Source: Hirundichthys speculiger (Eukaryota; Chordata; Actinopteri; Beloniformes; Exocoetidae). From it: DNA of 64,000 nt. Under the pieces are notes generated by a model that did no database searches, was not told the DNA's origin, and was given only the letters and a program-made list of their open reading frames with translations. Each line of letters begins with the position of its first letter. Within the stretch, counting starts at the first letter, position 1. Below are positions 34,158-44,735 of this stretch, piece after piece. The position numbers and the translations under genes were made by a program. The DNA lies in assembly GCA_018398805.1 (NCBI GenBank), contig JAGFBZ010000860.1, positions 787,501 through 851,500 on the forward strand, written 5' to 3'.

Positions 34158-35289
34158 TAGGGCTGGGCAACGATTAAAAATTTTAATCGCGATTAATCGC
34201 ATTACTTCCCTGATTAATCACAATTCATCGCATTGTATACGCAAAGTCAAATAATGAATTCAATAGTAGTGTAAAATGCACTTTTATTTAAATGTTCTGC
34301 TGCCATATGAACTAAAGTGTCATAACATTTGTTGTTCAAACACTTTTAACATCAGAACTTGTCAATAACATATGCTTTGTGTAAATGTCATCTTAAAAAA
34401 TGCCAAATCAAATTTAGCTTATTGCCACTGCCAGGGCATTAATGTCATCCCGTTCTTATGAAAAATTAAAAAAAAGTCTACAAACAAAATCCAACAAAAT
34501 GATAGTGGCTCAGCACAATCATAACATTAAAACAGGTAATTTCTGAGGTAACAGTAGAAACTTTTAACGGGGAGTTCAACTTGTCAGTTGTTACAAATAA
34601 CCTTGTTTCTGTTGAATCGTCCGTCTGGGAGAACTTTAAAATGAAAATGTTCATGTAAAAGCTCTGTAAATTTTTCAATACGTAATTATCTGTGTATCTT
34701 TTTTTTTTTTTCATTTTCGATTGTCAATCAAAAATTAAAAAAATAAAAAGTTACTTTTTTTCCCCGTTTTTTAATCTAACACAAAAAACAAACAAAAAAA
34801 AAAGCCTGGTTTTTTAATATTTCAATTTTAGCAAATAGGCCACGGGACTGAATTTGTTTTTAATATTTTATTGTCTGGTTTACGTGACCCAGAAATGGCT
34901 TTGTTTTATAATCAAGGAACAGACTTTCAGTTGTCATTACACATCTGTGCCACTAGATGGAGCCGCACTGCAGTAACCAGCTAGAGAACAGCAGGACAGT
35001 GAACACATGGAGCAGATCTGATGGAACATGGAGGAATGACGCGAAAGTTTTGTTGCAGTCCAGAATTTTTTATTTTTAGACAAAATTGTTAATATTGCTA
35101 CCTGAGTTGCTACCTGAACTATAAAGTTCATGGATTTTTACCGTTCTCCATGTCTGTTTTAGCTTTTCTTTATGTTTACTGTTTTCCGGATTTCGCAGCA
35201 GCCAGTAACAGACTTGGCAGTAACAGTAACAGAATCAGAATAAGTTAATGCGTTAACACGATAATAACGCGTTAACTTGCGCAGCCCTA
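34158..35289. mobile_element. Nested hAT element (GTTAACGCGTTAA family)
   Basis: Ends are TAGGGCTGGGCAACGATT and ACTTGCGCAGCCCTA over 1132 bp. It is rich in TTAATCGCGATTAATCGC on one side and CGTTAACACGATAATAACGC on the other. No intact transposase. The outer flanks (ATATCGAT and ATTTATTC) differ, so it did not arrive here by simple transposition. Related copies: 31601, 35474, 36122 and 55289. Confidence 0.8.
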
Positions 35290-36622
35290 ATTTATTCATA
35301 TGCTTCATTCAACATGTGAATCTTGCAAGCGGAGAAATGGGCAGCTGTTTTCCTAAAGGCACAGAGACCACAGAAGTGATTCAAAGCTTCAACAGCTTCC
35401 ACCTCATCAGTACGCACAATTCAAATGTTGTTTCATCCGCTCTTTAAATGGAGAGTCCACCAACCGGTTTAGCAAAATGCCTGTTTTTTTTATATTTCAA
35501 TTTTAGACTTGGATGAAAAATATGAAATAAAAAACACACAGAACTGAATTTGTTTTATAATCAGGACTAGACTTTCAGTTGTCATTCCACATCTGTGCCA
35601 CTAGATGGAGCCGCACTGCAGTAACCAGCTAGAGAACAGCAGGACAGTGAACACATGGAGCAGATCTGATGGAACATGGAGGAATGACGCGAAAGTTTTG
35701 TTGCAGTCCAGAATTTTTTATTTTTAGACAAAATTGTTAATATTGCTACCTGAGTTGCTACCTGAACTATAAAGTTCATGGATTTTTACCGTTCTCCATG
35801 TCTGTTTTAGCTTTTCTTTATGTTTACTGTTTTCCGGATTTCGCAGCAGCCAGTAACAGACTTGGCAGTAACAGTAACAGAATCAGAATAAGTTAATGCG
35901 TTAACACGATAATAACGCGTTAACTTGCGCAGCCCTAATTTATTCATATGCTTCATTCAACATGTGAATCTTGCAAGCGGAGAAATGGGCAACTGTTTTC
36001 CTAAAGGCACAGAGACCACAGAAGTGATTCAAAGCTTCAACAGCTTCCACCTCATCAGTACGCACAATTCAAATGTTGTTTCATCCGCTCTTTAAATGGA
36101 GAGTCCACCAACCGGTTTAGCAAAATGCCTGTTTTTTTTATATTTCAATTTTAGACTTGGATGAAAAATATGAAATAAAAAACACACAGAACTGAATTTG
36201 TTTTATAATCAGGACTAGACTTTCAGTTGTCATTCCACATCTGTGCCACTAGATGGAGCCGCACTGCAGTAACCAGCTAGAGAACAGCAGGACAGTGAAC
36301 ACATGGAGCAGATCTGATGGAACATGGAGGAATGACACAATCGTCTTGAACAAAGGGGTTTGAAAGTTTTTATCTTTTTCAGAAAGAATTGTTAATATTG
36401 CTACCTGAGTTGCTACCCGAACTGTAAAGTTCACTGATTTTTACCGTTCTCCATGTCTGTTTTAGTTTTGCCTGGCAATTGTTTTCCGGTTCCGCAGCAG
36501 CCAGAAACAGACTTTTCAAAACAAAAGCATGTGAGCAACATGCGTTAACGCATGATAAAATAAATGGTGGCGTTAATAAATTGATGCGTTAACGGGATAA
36601 TAACACGTTAACTTGCCCAGCC
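34806..36622. repeat. 648-bp tandem duplication of hAT 3' part plus flank F
   Basis: The unit is about 464 bp of hAT 3' sequence followed by the 184-bp flank F. F occurs at 35290-35473 and 35938-36121 and is nearly identical in both. The hAT part occurs at about 34806-35289, 35474-35937 and 36122-36622, the last more diverged (CAATCGTCTTGAACAAAGGG). Units two and three resemble arm 1 (31.6-32.0 kb) more than they resemble the first hAT copy. Confidence 0.88.
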
Positions 36623-37060
36623 CAAGAGAGTATTGATTTTTCAGCCGTGAGTATCGATATTCTAAGCTTCTTCCAAAACCCCCGTGTCCCACCTTTAAAA
36701 GCTTGCAAGTAACAATTTGCACTGTTTAAATAAATGAAACTATTTTTCTCAACAAATCTTTTATTCATTTTGTCCAGCATTTGCAAGCTGCCTGTCAGCC
36801 ATATAATGTGTAATTGATGCTTTCAGTTCAATAAATTCAAACAAAGTCATTGGAACACTCACAAGATGTCACCAAAATCACTTTATCCCTTTAAAATCTT
36901 TCAGAAGATTATGTAAATGTATTGTAAGATGAATATCGATATATATATCGTATCGTTAGCTGAATATCGTGTATCGCATTGCGAGATTAGTGTATCGCTA
37001 CAGCCCTAACAGGCATGGCATTATTTAAACCAAAGTCTTAGTGGAAACTAGTTAAAGCTA

Positions 37061-37250
37061 CAGTGACAAGAAAAAGTGTGCCAACACCTTGGATTTATTT
37101 TTTTATAGATGAAAGGATAACATCCAACAAAAACCACACCCATCAACATTTCAGTTAACCCACAGATAAACTACTCTAATTAAAGCTGGTTGGAGTGAGT
37201 CGATTCGCTCGTTGAGTCCAATTAATTACACTAATTAAGGAAAATGAACT
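37061..37250 (+). mobile_element. Tc1-like terminal fragment
   Basis: CAGTGACAAGAAAAAGTGTG following TA is a typical end of a fish Tc1-like element. It is followed by AT-rich sub-terminal sequence; no transposase or second TIR was found. Confidence 0.5.
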
Positions 37251-37329
37251 TCCTTGCACACTATAATAAATGCTCGAATATTCAAGCACTTAAAAAAAGA
37301 AAAAGGAAAAATAAAGAATATGAGATGTC

Positions 37330-37677
37330 TTATGTCTGTTGTTTTTTTAAAGTTTCTAAAACTATAAGATAAAAGAGAACTTCACCACTCCGCGGGTGTT
37401 TGTGAACGGTTTGACCGTGTTCTCCGTATACACCGTTTCCTCGGGAACTGACTTTCTCTGGAGGATTTTCTTCAATGTGTCTCTTAGATGACTTGGTGTC
37501 GTCTTTAATTGCTTCCAATTTCTTTTTCCTTTCTTCCTTCCTTCTTTTGTTCCCAACAAGAAAGTTGGTTGTGTGATGTGACTCTAAACCGTAGTGAGGG
37601 TACGACAAACATACGTCCATCTTTTTAATTCTTTGTTCTTGCCATATATCTCTCTGTTTTTGACAGGCAATGCCCAT
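37330..37677 (-). CDS. Unrecognised 115-codon ORF, Lys-rich middle
   Basis: An open reverse-strand frame with two in-frame Met near its start. It has a KRRKEERKKKLEAIKDD segment (about residues 44-60) that is probably helical and basic, then a polar tail. I do not recognise it and see no splice or promoter support. It could be an exon, a fragment of an uncharacterised mobile element, or chance. The base composition does not stand out from its surroundings. Confidence 0.15.
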   Translation of the reverse strand: MGIACQKQRDIWQEQRIKKMDVCLSYPHYGLESHHTTNFLVGNKRRKEERKKKLEAIKDDTKSSKRHIEENPPEKVSSRGNGVYGEHGQTVHKHPRSGEVLFYLIVLETLKKQQT

Positions 37678-37679
37678 CT

Positions 37680-38279
37680 GTTATAAAGAGCCATATTTTA
37701 TATAAAACAGAAATGAATAAATAAAATAATAGACAGCAACTGACAGTTCTTGCCATTATTTTCTTTCAGTTTATTGAGTTGGGTTGCTTTTGTGTCTCAC
37801 GTAAATGTCAGAGTGAAACAAATGGACTCGGCGTGTAATCTCCGTTGAGGAACGTCAAAACTGTTGTTTCATTTATCTGTTTAATGCATCCACTACAGCG
37901 GATGGTCGGTTGATCAAAGTGACCTGCCACTTCTCAGAATAACCTGCATTTGGTTGGAGGCGGGTCTTACATTTCCATCCCTGCTACATTTCATGGAAGC
38001 AGCATCTTTTATTTCCACCAAACAAATGACAGAAATACAGCTGAGGTGCAGGAGGAATGTGATTAGTAACCTGTTGCATGGAAATGGAAATGTGCAGGAA
38101 AGCTTTTAAGACTGTGTGTTTCTGCATTCTTCATTTCTCTGCATAACATGGTCCTTAATTGCATTTGGCCTCATCATTTTCTGATCCAGTCTGCTTTTCC
38201 ATATCGCTGTCATATTCTGTTAAATTGGTGCTCTTGCTGCTGCATCACATTTTATACTGTACACAAAAACCTCATCAGG
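37680..38279. other. No gene seen
   Basis: Single-copy-looking DNA with no recognisable features. Confidence 0.4.
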
Positions 38280-38580
38280 CTTAATTCAATTCAATTCAAT
38301 TCAGTAATCCTTTATGTATCCCTGAAGGAGAAATGATATGTTGCAGTAACTTTTGTTATTGAAGTTTCTTCCAAGAGTCATTAAAGATGGTTATAGCTGT
38401 GGGGAGGAAGGATCTCCTGTAGCGGTCCAAGCACTAAAGCAGATACTGCAGGCGCAGAGTTCTTTAAATCTAAAATATGGATTCAATAAATGGACTATCA
38501 CAAGACATTTTGGCAACTTCCGTAGAGGTGAGCAGGTTGGTGAGGGTGATAGTTTGATTCACTAAAGCCTCACCAACAAC
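38280..38580 (-). mobile_element. Probable LINE-derived 3' fragment with (TTCAA)n
   Basis: A TTCAATTCAATTCAATTCAG run followed by CCTTTATGTATCCCTGAAGG and GGGGAGGAAGGATCTCCTGT resembles a widespread fish retroposon tail read from its 3' end. No coding motif was identified, so the assignment is from memory of the repeat type. Confidence 0.4.
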
Positions 38581-39300
38581 AGACACACAGTTCAGCACAA
38601 CACTGAAAAACACACAGCAGCACTGATGAGGATCAGATTCACCTCCAGCCCTTTAACCCAACTCATCTTCCTTCTTCCTTCCTGAAGCCTCTTGAAGACT
38701 CCTCTGCACATTTACACTTCTGACAGAAAACAAGCTGAAGATATCACCTCTTTCTTTGCTTATTTCACATAATTCCTGCCACAAATGAACCCTTTAGTTG
38801 CCGGAGTTTTTTCAAGAAAATATTTAATTTTGATATAAATATTTCAAAAGGCTCTAACTTGAAAGCAGTTTGAGATAAAGGTATACTGTCGATGAGAAAA
38901 TTGTTCAGTAGGACTCAAAGTCTGAGATGGGAGTCAAATTATTCGCTTAATTTGCATAATATTACGTCACAAGGTGGAGGCCATATTGGAAAATATTAAA
39001 TTTTGATATCAAGGTTTCAAAAGGCTATAATTTTAAAGTGCTTTGAGATAAAGACATACTGTAAATGAGAAATATCTTCAGTATGAACCAACATTTGGAA
39101 TGGAAGTAGATTTGTCATCTAATTTGATTACTGTTACATCACCTGCCCAAACCTGTCCTGGTGATGAGGCTTTAGAATTCATCATTTGGAAAAGGGATGA
39201 AATCAGTGGGCTCAGAATTTGTCAGATCGTCTCCATAAAAACAGGCTCATCAAAATTTAGGCTCCACTTTCGATACTGTTCCTCTTCTCTCAAGAACTCT

Positions 39301-39340
39301 CAGCCACCACCACCATCATCATCATCATCATCATCATCAA
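39301..39340. repeat. (CCA)n/(TCA)n microsatellite
   Basis: A CCACCACCACCATCATCATC run of trinucleotides within the piggyBac-like candidate. Confidence 0.9.
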
Positions 39341-39452
39341 TGTGATTTCCGGTGCGCCATTAGCGGTGTGTTTTTTTACCGTGGCTTCTCTCACGTTGCC
39401 AGGACAACCGCGGTTGTTTTCATCCCTGCTACATTTTTCCATATTTACGATG

Positions 39453-39722
39453 TTATGAGCCCCCCTGACACCTCGACCTGCTTGGTGATCGCAGAATGCT
39501 TCCACCTCGGCCACACTGAGGTGAAGCATTTGATATACTGTGTACTGATTGTGGACTATAATGCGTGGACTCGCTTTCACTACTGTCAGTTTCTGCTTCA
39601 CTGGACGACTGCATGTCTTCCTCCTCTGAATCGGAGTTAACCGGCCTCTCGTTATCATGAGTAAATGAAACAAACACTCTTTTGCTCTGTTCTGCTCTCT
39701 CTACTCTCAGTACTACTACCAC
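39453..39722 (-). pseudogene. Acidic Ser/Glu-rich ORF, possible piggyBac N-terminus
   Basis: The 89-codon frame includes NSDSEEEDMQSSSEAETDSS and ESES, a strongly acidic low-complexity stretch like the N-terminal regions of many piggyBac transposases. It lies 214 bp inside the right end of the candidate element, the expected place for a transposase start. No DDD catalytic region follows. Acidic composition alone is weak evidence. Confidence 0.35.
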
Positions 39723-40189
39723 TGCTTCGCCGTGTGTCTCTGTGACGAAGGGTGTTTTTCAAACTCATTTTAAGCTAAAACTTTGAATAGCGCCACCACC
39801 AAAAATGGTTTTCAGAATACAGGCGCACATGTCCGCCATCTCCTGGTGAAAAGCTTTAACAAGATTCGGCATCACGTTTATAGATACAGCCTGCAATGTT
39901 GCTTGTCGCAATATCGCGACTTTGGTGCTTAAAGGGTTAAGAACTAAACATAATGCTAATGAAAAAATAGAGAAAATATAGACATACAGTGAGGCAAGAA
40001 AAGGTATTTAGTCAGCCACTGATTGTGAGAGTTCTCCTACTTAGAAAGATGAAAGAGGTCTGTAATTTTCATCACAGGTACACTTCGAAATGAGAAAAAA
40101 AAATCCAGGAAATGACATTGTAGGATCTTTTGACAAATTTGTTAATCATGGTGGAAAAGAAGTATTTGGTCAATAACAAAAGTTCAACT

Positions 40190-40511
40190 GGGGCAGCACG
40201 GTGGCTTGGTGGTCAGCACTGTTACCTCACAGCTAGAAGGTTCCTGGTTCAAACCTCAGCAGGTCTTTCTGTGTGGAGTTTGCATGTTCTCCCCTGCGTG
40301 GGTTTCCTCCAGGTTCTCCAGCTTCCTCCCAAACACATGCATGTCAGGTTAACTGGTGGTTCTAGATCACCCGTAGGAGTGATTGTGAGTGTGTGTGGTT
40401 GTTCGTCTACATGTGGCCCTGCGATGGACTGGTGACATGTCCAGGATGGACCCCTGCCTTTCACCGTGACCCTGCAGAGGATTAAGCGGGCGTAGATAAT
40501 GGATGGATGGA
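40190..40511 (+). mobile_element. tRNA-headed SINE-like repeat nested in Tc1
   Basis: GGGCAGCACGGTGGCTTGGT... contains an A-box-like TGGCTTGGTGG and a B-box-like GGTTCAAACCT about 45 bp later, as in tRNA-derived pol III promoters. The body is a very common fish repeat (GTGTGGAGTTTGCATGTTCT) and it ends with GGATGGATGG repeats. It sits in the last codons of the Tc1 transposase, just after VIANK. No clear TSD. Confidence 0.7.
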
Positions 40512-41500
40512 TAATCTTTGTTGGCAATGACAGAGGTCAAACGTTTCCTGTAAGTCTTCACACTGTAGCTGGTATTTTGGCCCGTTCCTCCATTCAGATC
40601 TCCTCTACAGCAGTGATGTTTTTTAGCTGTCGCTGGACAACACAGACTTTCATCTCCCTCCATAAATTTTCTATGGGGTTGAGGTCTGGAGACTGGCTAG
40701 ACCAGTCCAGGAAAAGCCAGTCCTTTGTTACCTGAGTGGTGTGCTTGGATCATTGTCATGCTGGAAGACCCAGCCACATCCCTTCTTCAATGCTCTCCTT
40801 CATGGAAGGAGGTTTTGGCTTAAAATGTCACGATACATGGCCCTGTTCATTCTTCCTTTAACACAGATCAATCATCCTGTCTCCTTTGTAAAAAACAGCC
40901 CCAAAGCATGATGCCTCCACCCCCATGCTTCACAGTAGGTATGGTGTTCTTGGGAGGCAACTCAACGTTCTTCTTCCTCCAAACACGACAAGTTGAGTTC
41001 TTACCAAAACGTTCTTTACTGGTTTCATCTGACCACATGATATTCTCCCAATCCTCTTCTGGATCATCCATATGCTGAAGGAAAACTCCAGACGGGCCTG
41101 GACATGTACTGGTTTAAGCAGGTGGACCCTCCTGGTACTGCAGGATCTGAGTCCCTCTCAGCGTAGTGTGCTGCTGATGGAGGCCTTTGTTACTTTGGTC
41201 CCTGCTCTATGCAGCTCATTCATCTGGTCCCTCCATGTAGTTCTGGGATTTCTGCTCACCGTTCTCATGATCATTTTGACCCCACGGGAGGAGATCTTGC
41301 GTGGGGCTCCAGATTGAGGGACATTATCAATGGTCTTGTGGGTCCATTTTCTTACAGTTGATTTATTCACACCAACTTGCTTGTTGATTGTAGATTCACT
41401 CTTCCCAGCCTGGTGCAGGTCTACAGTTTTCTTCCTGGTGTCCTTCAAAAGCTCTTTGGTCTTTGGTTGAGTTTGGAGTCTGACTGTTTGAGATTGAGGA
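40510..41500 (-). pseudogene. Tc1 transposase relic, nearly complete
   Basis: Reading down from about 41475: PKTKELLKDTRKKTVDLHQ with the first helix-turn-helix (usual start Met before PKTKE is lost), then SGAPRKISSRGVKMIMRTVS. A frameshift follows. Next are [16 protein letters not shown] (first Asp) and [15 protein letters not shown] further frame gives [10 protein letters not shown] (second Asp), then [20 protein letters not shown] (third acidic residue) and KTYRKRLTSVIANK at the C-terminus. All three catalytic residues survive, but frameshifts and missing blocks kill it. Confidence 0.9.
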
Positions 41501-41829
41501 CAGGTGTCTTTTATACAGATAATGAGTTCAAACAAGTGTCATTAATACAGGTAACGAGTGGAGGACAGAAGAGCTTCTTAATTTAAGAAGAAGTTACAGG
41601 TCTGAGAGAGCCAGAAATCTGCCTTTTTGTGGGTGACCAAATACTTCGTTTTCCATAAATTACAAATAAATTCTTTAAAAATCCTACAATGTGATTTTCC
41701 TGGATTTTTTTTTCTAATTTCATCTCTCATAGTTGAGTGTAGCTATGATGAAAAGTACAGACCTCTCATCTTTCTAAGTAGGAGAACTCTTACAATCAGT
41801 GGCTGACTAGATCCTTTTTTGTCCCATTG

Positions 41830-42192
41830 TATATTCTGACCAGTGTTTGGAGACTGGAGGGACTTTTAGTTCTAACCAAGAAGGAAACAAAGCTCATATA
41901 ACGTCAAGGACAAATATAAGAGGAATACTGGGTATAATTTTAGTTCTTGTGTCATGCTGTATACATGTAGAAAAAATAAAATAAAATGACTCCAAATCAG
42001 AGGAAGTTGGGCCAATATAGAAAATGCATATGAAATAAATAAATAAAGCAGAAATTCTTACATTTACTATAACTATTATTTCTTTACAGGCGACTTCTTT
42101 TGAAAATTGTTCCACACTGAAATTCAAAAATAGATGGATATAAATGTTTTTTCCCCCATGATCCCTACGTTTTAAATGCAAACCCCTCTAAA
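41830..42192. other. No gene seen
   Basis: Single-copy-looking AT-rich DNA; the 95-codon reverse frame has no recognisable domain. Confidence 0.4.
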
Positions 42193-42960
42193 CAGAGGTG
42201 GGCGATACTGGGAATTTCGGTATCAATCCAATACCAAGTAAATACAGGGCCAGTATCGCCGATACCGATACCGATACCGATACCTTTTCATATTAAGCTT
42301 GATCTATCATGAAACTGCTGACTTTTTGGTGTTTTTGTGATTTTGGCTTTGGGTTATTTTGTTAAAAACCTTGGATAAAATTTTGGCGAACTTGTTTTTT
42401 TTTATAGTTTTATAGCAAAATACTTTATTATCACAATTAACATTTTTGTGTAAATATTCCTTGGAGGTGAATTGTTCTGCTCATAATGTTTTTTCTAGTC
42501 CAACTATTATATTGTATTCACAATTAAACATCATAAATATAACAGATGTTAAGAGTCAGGAAATGTTAAATCTAAAAAAATAATAACAATGAAAAAGAAG
42601 GTCATTTTTAATTTTCTGGCAGTAGAAGAAGGACTGAGCTGATGTTTACTCTGAGATCCCCTCTTCTTTTAACTGTCTGAAGCATATGTCTGTCTGGGAA
42701 CTGACGTAACCAGTTACAGGTTTTTAAGAGATAAATGTTGGTCCCATTCTTGTATTTTTCATTTTGTGATGCATCATGTTTGTTTTTTAAATTAGTGAAA
42801 AGTACAGACTGCAAACATGACAGTTCAACACCTTTACTTATACTAGGGATGGAGGATACCAGTGATTTCTGATTTGATCCGATACCAAGTGATACCAGGG
42901 CTGGTATCCCGATATAGATACAAATATCGATATTTTCAATGTGTTGTGTACATAAGAACA
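42193..42960 (+). mobile_element. Two same-direction hAT-type ends with GATACC repeats
   Basis: CAGAGGTGGGCGATACTGGG at 42193 and TAGGGATGGAGGATACCAG at 42844 both lead into ATCC(A/G)ATACCAAG and a CAGGGC(C/T)(A/G)GTAT motif. So two diverged left ends lie in direct orientation 650 bp apart. The first has four GATACC units (about 42262-42288). Neither has a paired right end nearby. Confidence 0.5.
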
Positions 42961-43043
42961 TAGGTTATTTGTCAGTTTTATGTTGAAATTCCATCAAAAA
43001 TTAATATAAAAACTTACTTTTAGGACATATCTGCTCTGCTTTG

Positions 43044-43465
43044 TTACCTCCACCAAGGAGGTCATGTTTTTGCTGTCGTTTATCTGTCTGTCTGTGTTCA
43101 AGATAACTCAAAATGTTATGGATGGATTTTGATGAAATTTTCAGGAGTAGTCAGAAATGTGAAAAGGAAGAACTGATTTCATTTTGGGTGTGATCCGGAA
43201 GAAATCCTGGATTCTGGATCACTTTCAAATTTTCGATAACATTGCGGTCAATGGGGCCGAAATTTTGTTTCTCAATATCTCCGTTAATTATTTCCCAAAA
43301 CTCATTACATTTGACTCAGGGATTGACAATGAAAACCTCTATCAAATTTCAAAGGCTGATCCAGATCTGATCCAGAACGCGGATTTTATCGCAATCTGTA
43401 AATCCCTTTATGGGGGAACTGTTGCACTTGGCGAAGGTCTGCGCTCTCCGAGTGCTTTTCTAGTT
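43044..43465 (+). repeat. Dispersed repeat R, copy 3
   Basis: It runs from TTACCTCCACCAAGGAGG to GAGTGCTTTTCTAGTT, the reverse orientation of copies 1 and 2, with the same inverted sub-terminal motif. It has a 98-codon forward frame (43184-43480), part of which is also open in the other copies. Confidence 0.75.
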
Positions 43466-43469
43466 ATGA

Positions 43470-44592
43470 TTTGGAATTGAAAGCATTTCAAAAGGTTGAG
43501 AATCAAAGATGAATGTGAAGCGGTTGCGGTGACGGTGCATGGGAGTTTTTTACAGGGTAAGAAAACATCTACAGGCTGCAACAGATGCACGTGAGGAGTT
43601 TTCCGGCTGAGACGAGGGGTGCAGGGTGTAGAAATAATGACAGATTTCCAGAGCAGAAGCTGAGGTCATTTATTCCGACACGCAGGAGCGACACTCTCAA
43701 TCATGAAACACAGCTCGTGGGCTGCCTGCTCCAGAGGTGCTGAGGAGCGTCTGAAGAGATAAAGAAAGAAGAAAACAACACCTTTCTCCCCGTGTCGGTT
43801 GTCCTTTCAATGACTCACAGCCAGCTGAGCTGACTAGTATCAGGCACATCTGCACGCCAGCACATCCTCGCTCGGTCATGACTCGGTCACGACTGCTGCG
43901 GTTTCAGCTGAGTGTCAAACATTCATTCACTGTTGATCATTTATACACAAATATTTGAACTGCTTAATTAACTTTTTAATGTTTTTTTTTTTTCTCTTTT
44001 TCAAAAAGCTCCAACGCTTTTATCGCACTGACATTATTCCTCTCTGATTTTGATGATGCGTCCTTTCCTGCCGGGCGACCCTGAACGGGACAAACAGGGT
44101 GACGCGGATGGACGGGCAGGTTTTGACGAGACAAACACCACATGTCACTTTTTCGTTCGGCATCGGCAAAGTAGTTCCCCCGTTCATAAATTCAAATCAC
44201 ACCATCAGCAGTTGTTTATCACAGTGTGCTTTCCAGGTCATTAGACATATAAAAATGATCAAACGCTATCTCCAACCGCGCTGGAAACCGATGCTTCATT
44301 GTGCCCAGCGTGCGCACGCTGATTAACGGTTCGGCTCTCCGCCAGCATTTGAGAGAATACATTTCCTGTTTCCTCACTTCAACAAGTAATTCAAGCAGCC
44401 AACCTCTCGATTCATCTCAAGTTCAGGCGAATCAATCAGGTAAAAATCAAGAAAAATCTGTTTCACTCGTTCTAAATCACGAACGCGACTGAAAATATCT
44501 ATGAAGGATTAAAGTTCATTTGTTTACACAGATGATTGAATTACACCTGGATACCAGGAGGAAAACATGGAGCAAAACTTCTTTGGAGAGAA
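43470..44592. other. No gene seen
   Basis: Single-copy-looking DNA. The frames at 43697-43879, 44050-44244 and 44099-44326 are unrecognised. Confidence 0.4.
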
Positions 44593-44593
44593 T

Positions 44594-44735
44594 TAGGCCT
44601 CGATCGCACACCTCCCGCTAGCCGCTACACGCAAATTGCGTGTATAGGAACCTCAGCTAACCGCTAACGCAATCTTCCGCTTCCACTACGGGAAAATCCA
44701 GCAGTTACACGCAAAATGTGTGAGGGATCGTCATC
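44594..44735. mobile_element. Foldback family P, copy 2 (short)
   Basis: TAGGCCTCGATCGCACACCT, CCGCTAGCC and GCAATCTTCCGCTTCC match copy 1 (2063 onward). The far side ends ATGTGTGAGGGATCG, a partial inverted match to the start (CGATCGCACAC). About 140 bp, so strongly internally deleted. Confidence 0.6.

Larger units (their letters stand above)
34118..37008. mobile_element. Outer hAT element with perfect TSD, containing the nested block
   Basis: Ends are TAGAGCTGAGCGATTTAACG and ATCGCTACAGCCCTA. The flanks 34110-34117 and 37009-37016 are both ACAGGCAT. Only about 41 bp at the left and 386 bp at the right belong to this element; the middle (34158 to about 36622) is a foreign hAT plus duplicated flank material. 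So a MITE of about 430 bp has been expanded to nearly 2.9 kb. Confidence 0.88.
38790..39936 (-). mobile_element. piggyBac-like element (candidate)
   Basis: The right end reads CTTAAAGGG followed by TTAA (39937-39940). The left end is CCCTTTAGTTG preceded by TGAA, one change from TTAA. CCCTTT ends with TTAA targets are typical of piggyBac elements. Inside are two diverged direct repeats about 174 bp apart (38829 and 39003 onward) and a reverse-strand acidic ORF next to the right end. The catalytic domain is absent. Confidence 0.5.
39987..41829 (-). mobile_element. Tc1-like transposon with long TIRs, SINE-interrupted
   Basis: Starts CAGTGAGGCAAGAAAAGG after TA and ends GATCC...GTCCCATTG before TA. 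The inverted repeats extend about 140-170 bp each (for example GAGTTCTCCTACTTAGAAAG against CTTTCTAAGTAGGAGAACTC). The transposase is on the reverse strand. Without the nested SINE (about 320 bp) the element is about 1.52 kb, the normal length. Confidence 0.93.

Noticed and set aside
34937..35131. Nearly identical ORFs at 34937-35131, 35582-35779 and 36249-36434
   Set aside because: These are the tandem-duplicated hAT 3' region; repeated frame follows from duplicated DNA, with no transposase motif.
39290..39673. 127-codon reverse ORF
   Set aside because: Its C-terminal poly-Met/Val comes from the (TCA)/(CCA) microsatellite; only the overlapping acidic frame has any family resemblance.
40190..40260. 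A tRNA gene
   Set aside because: A-box-like and B-box-like motifs are present but no cloverleaf can be closed and the sequence continues into a known SINE-type body.
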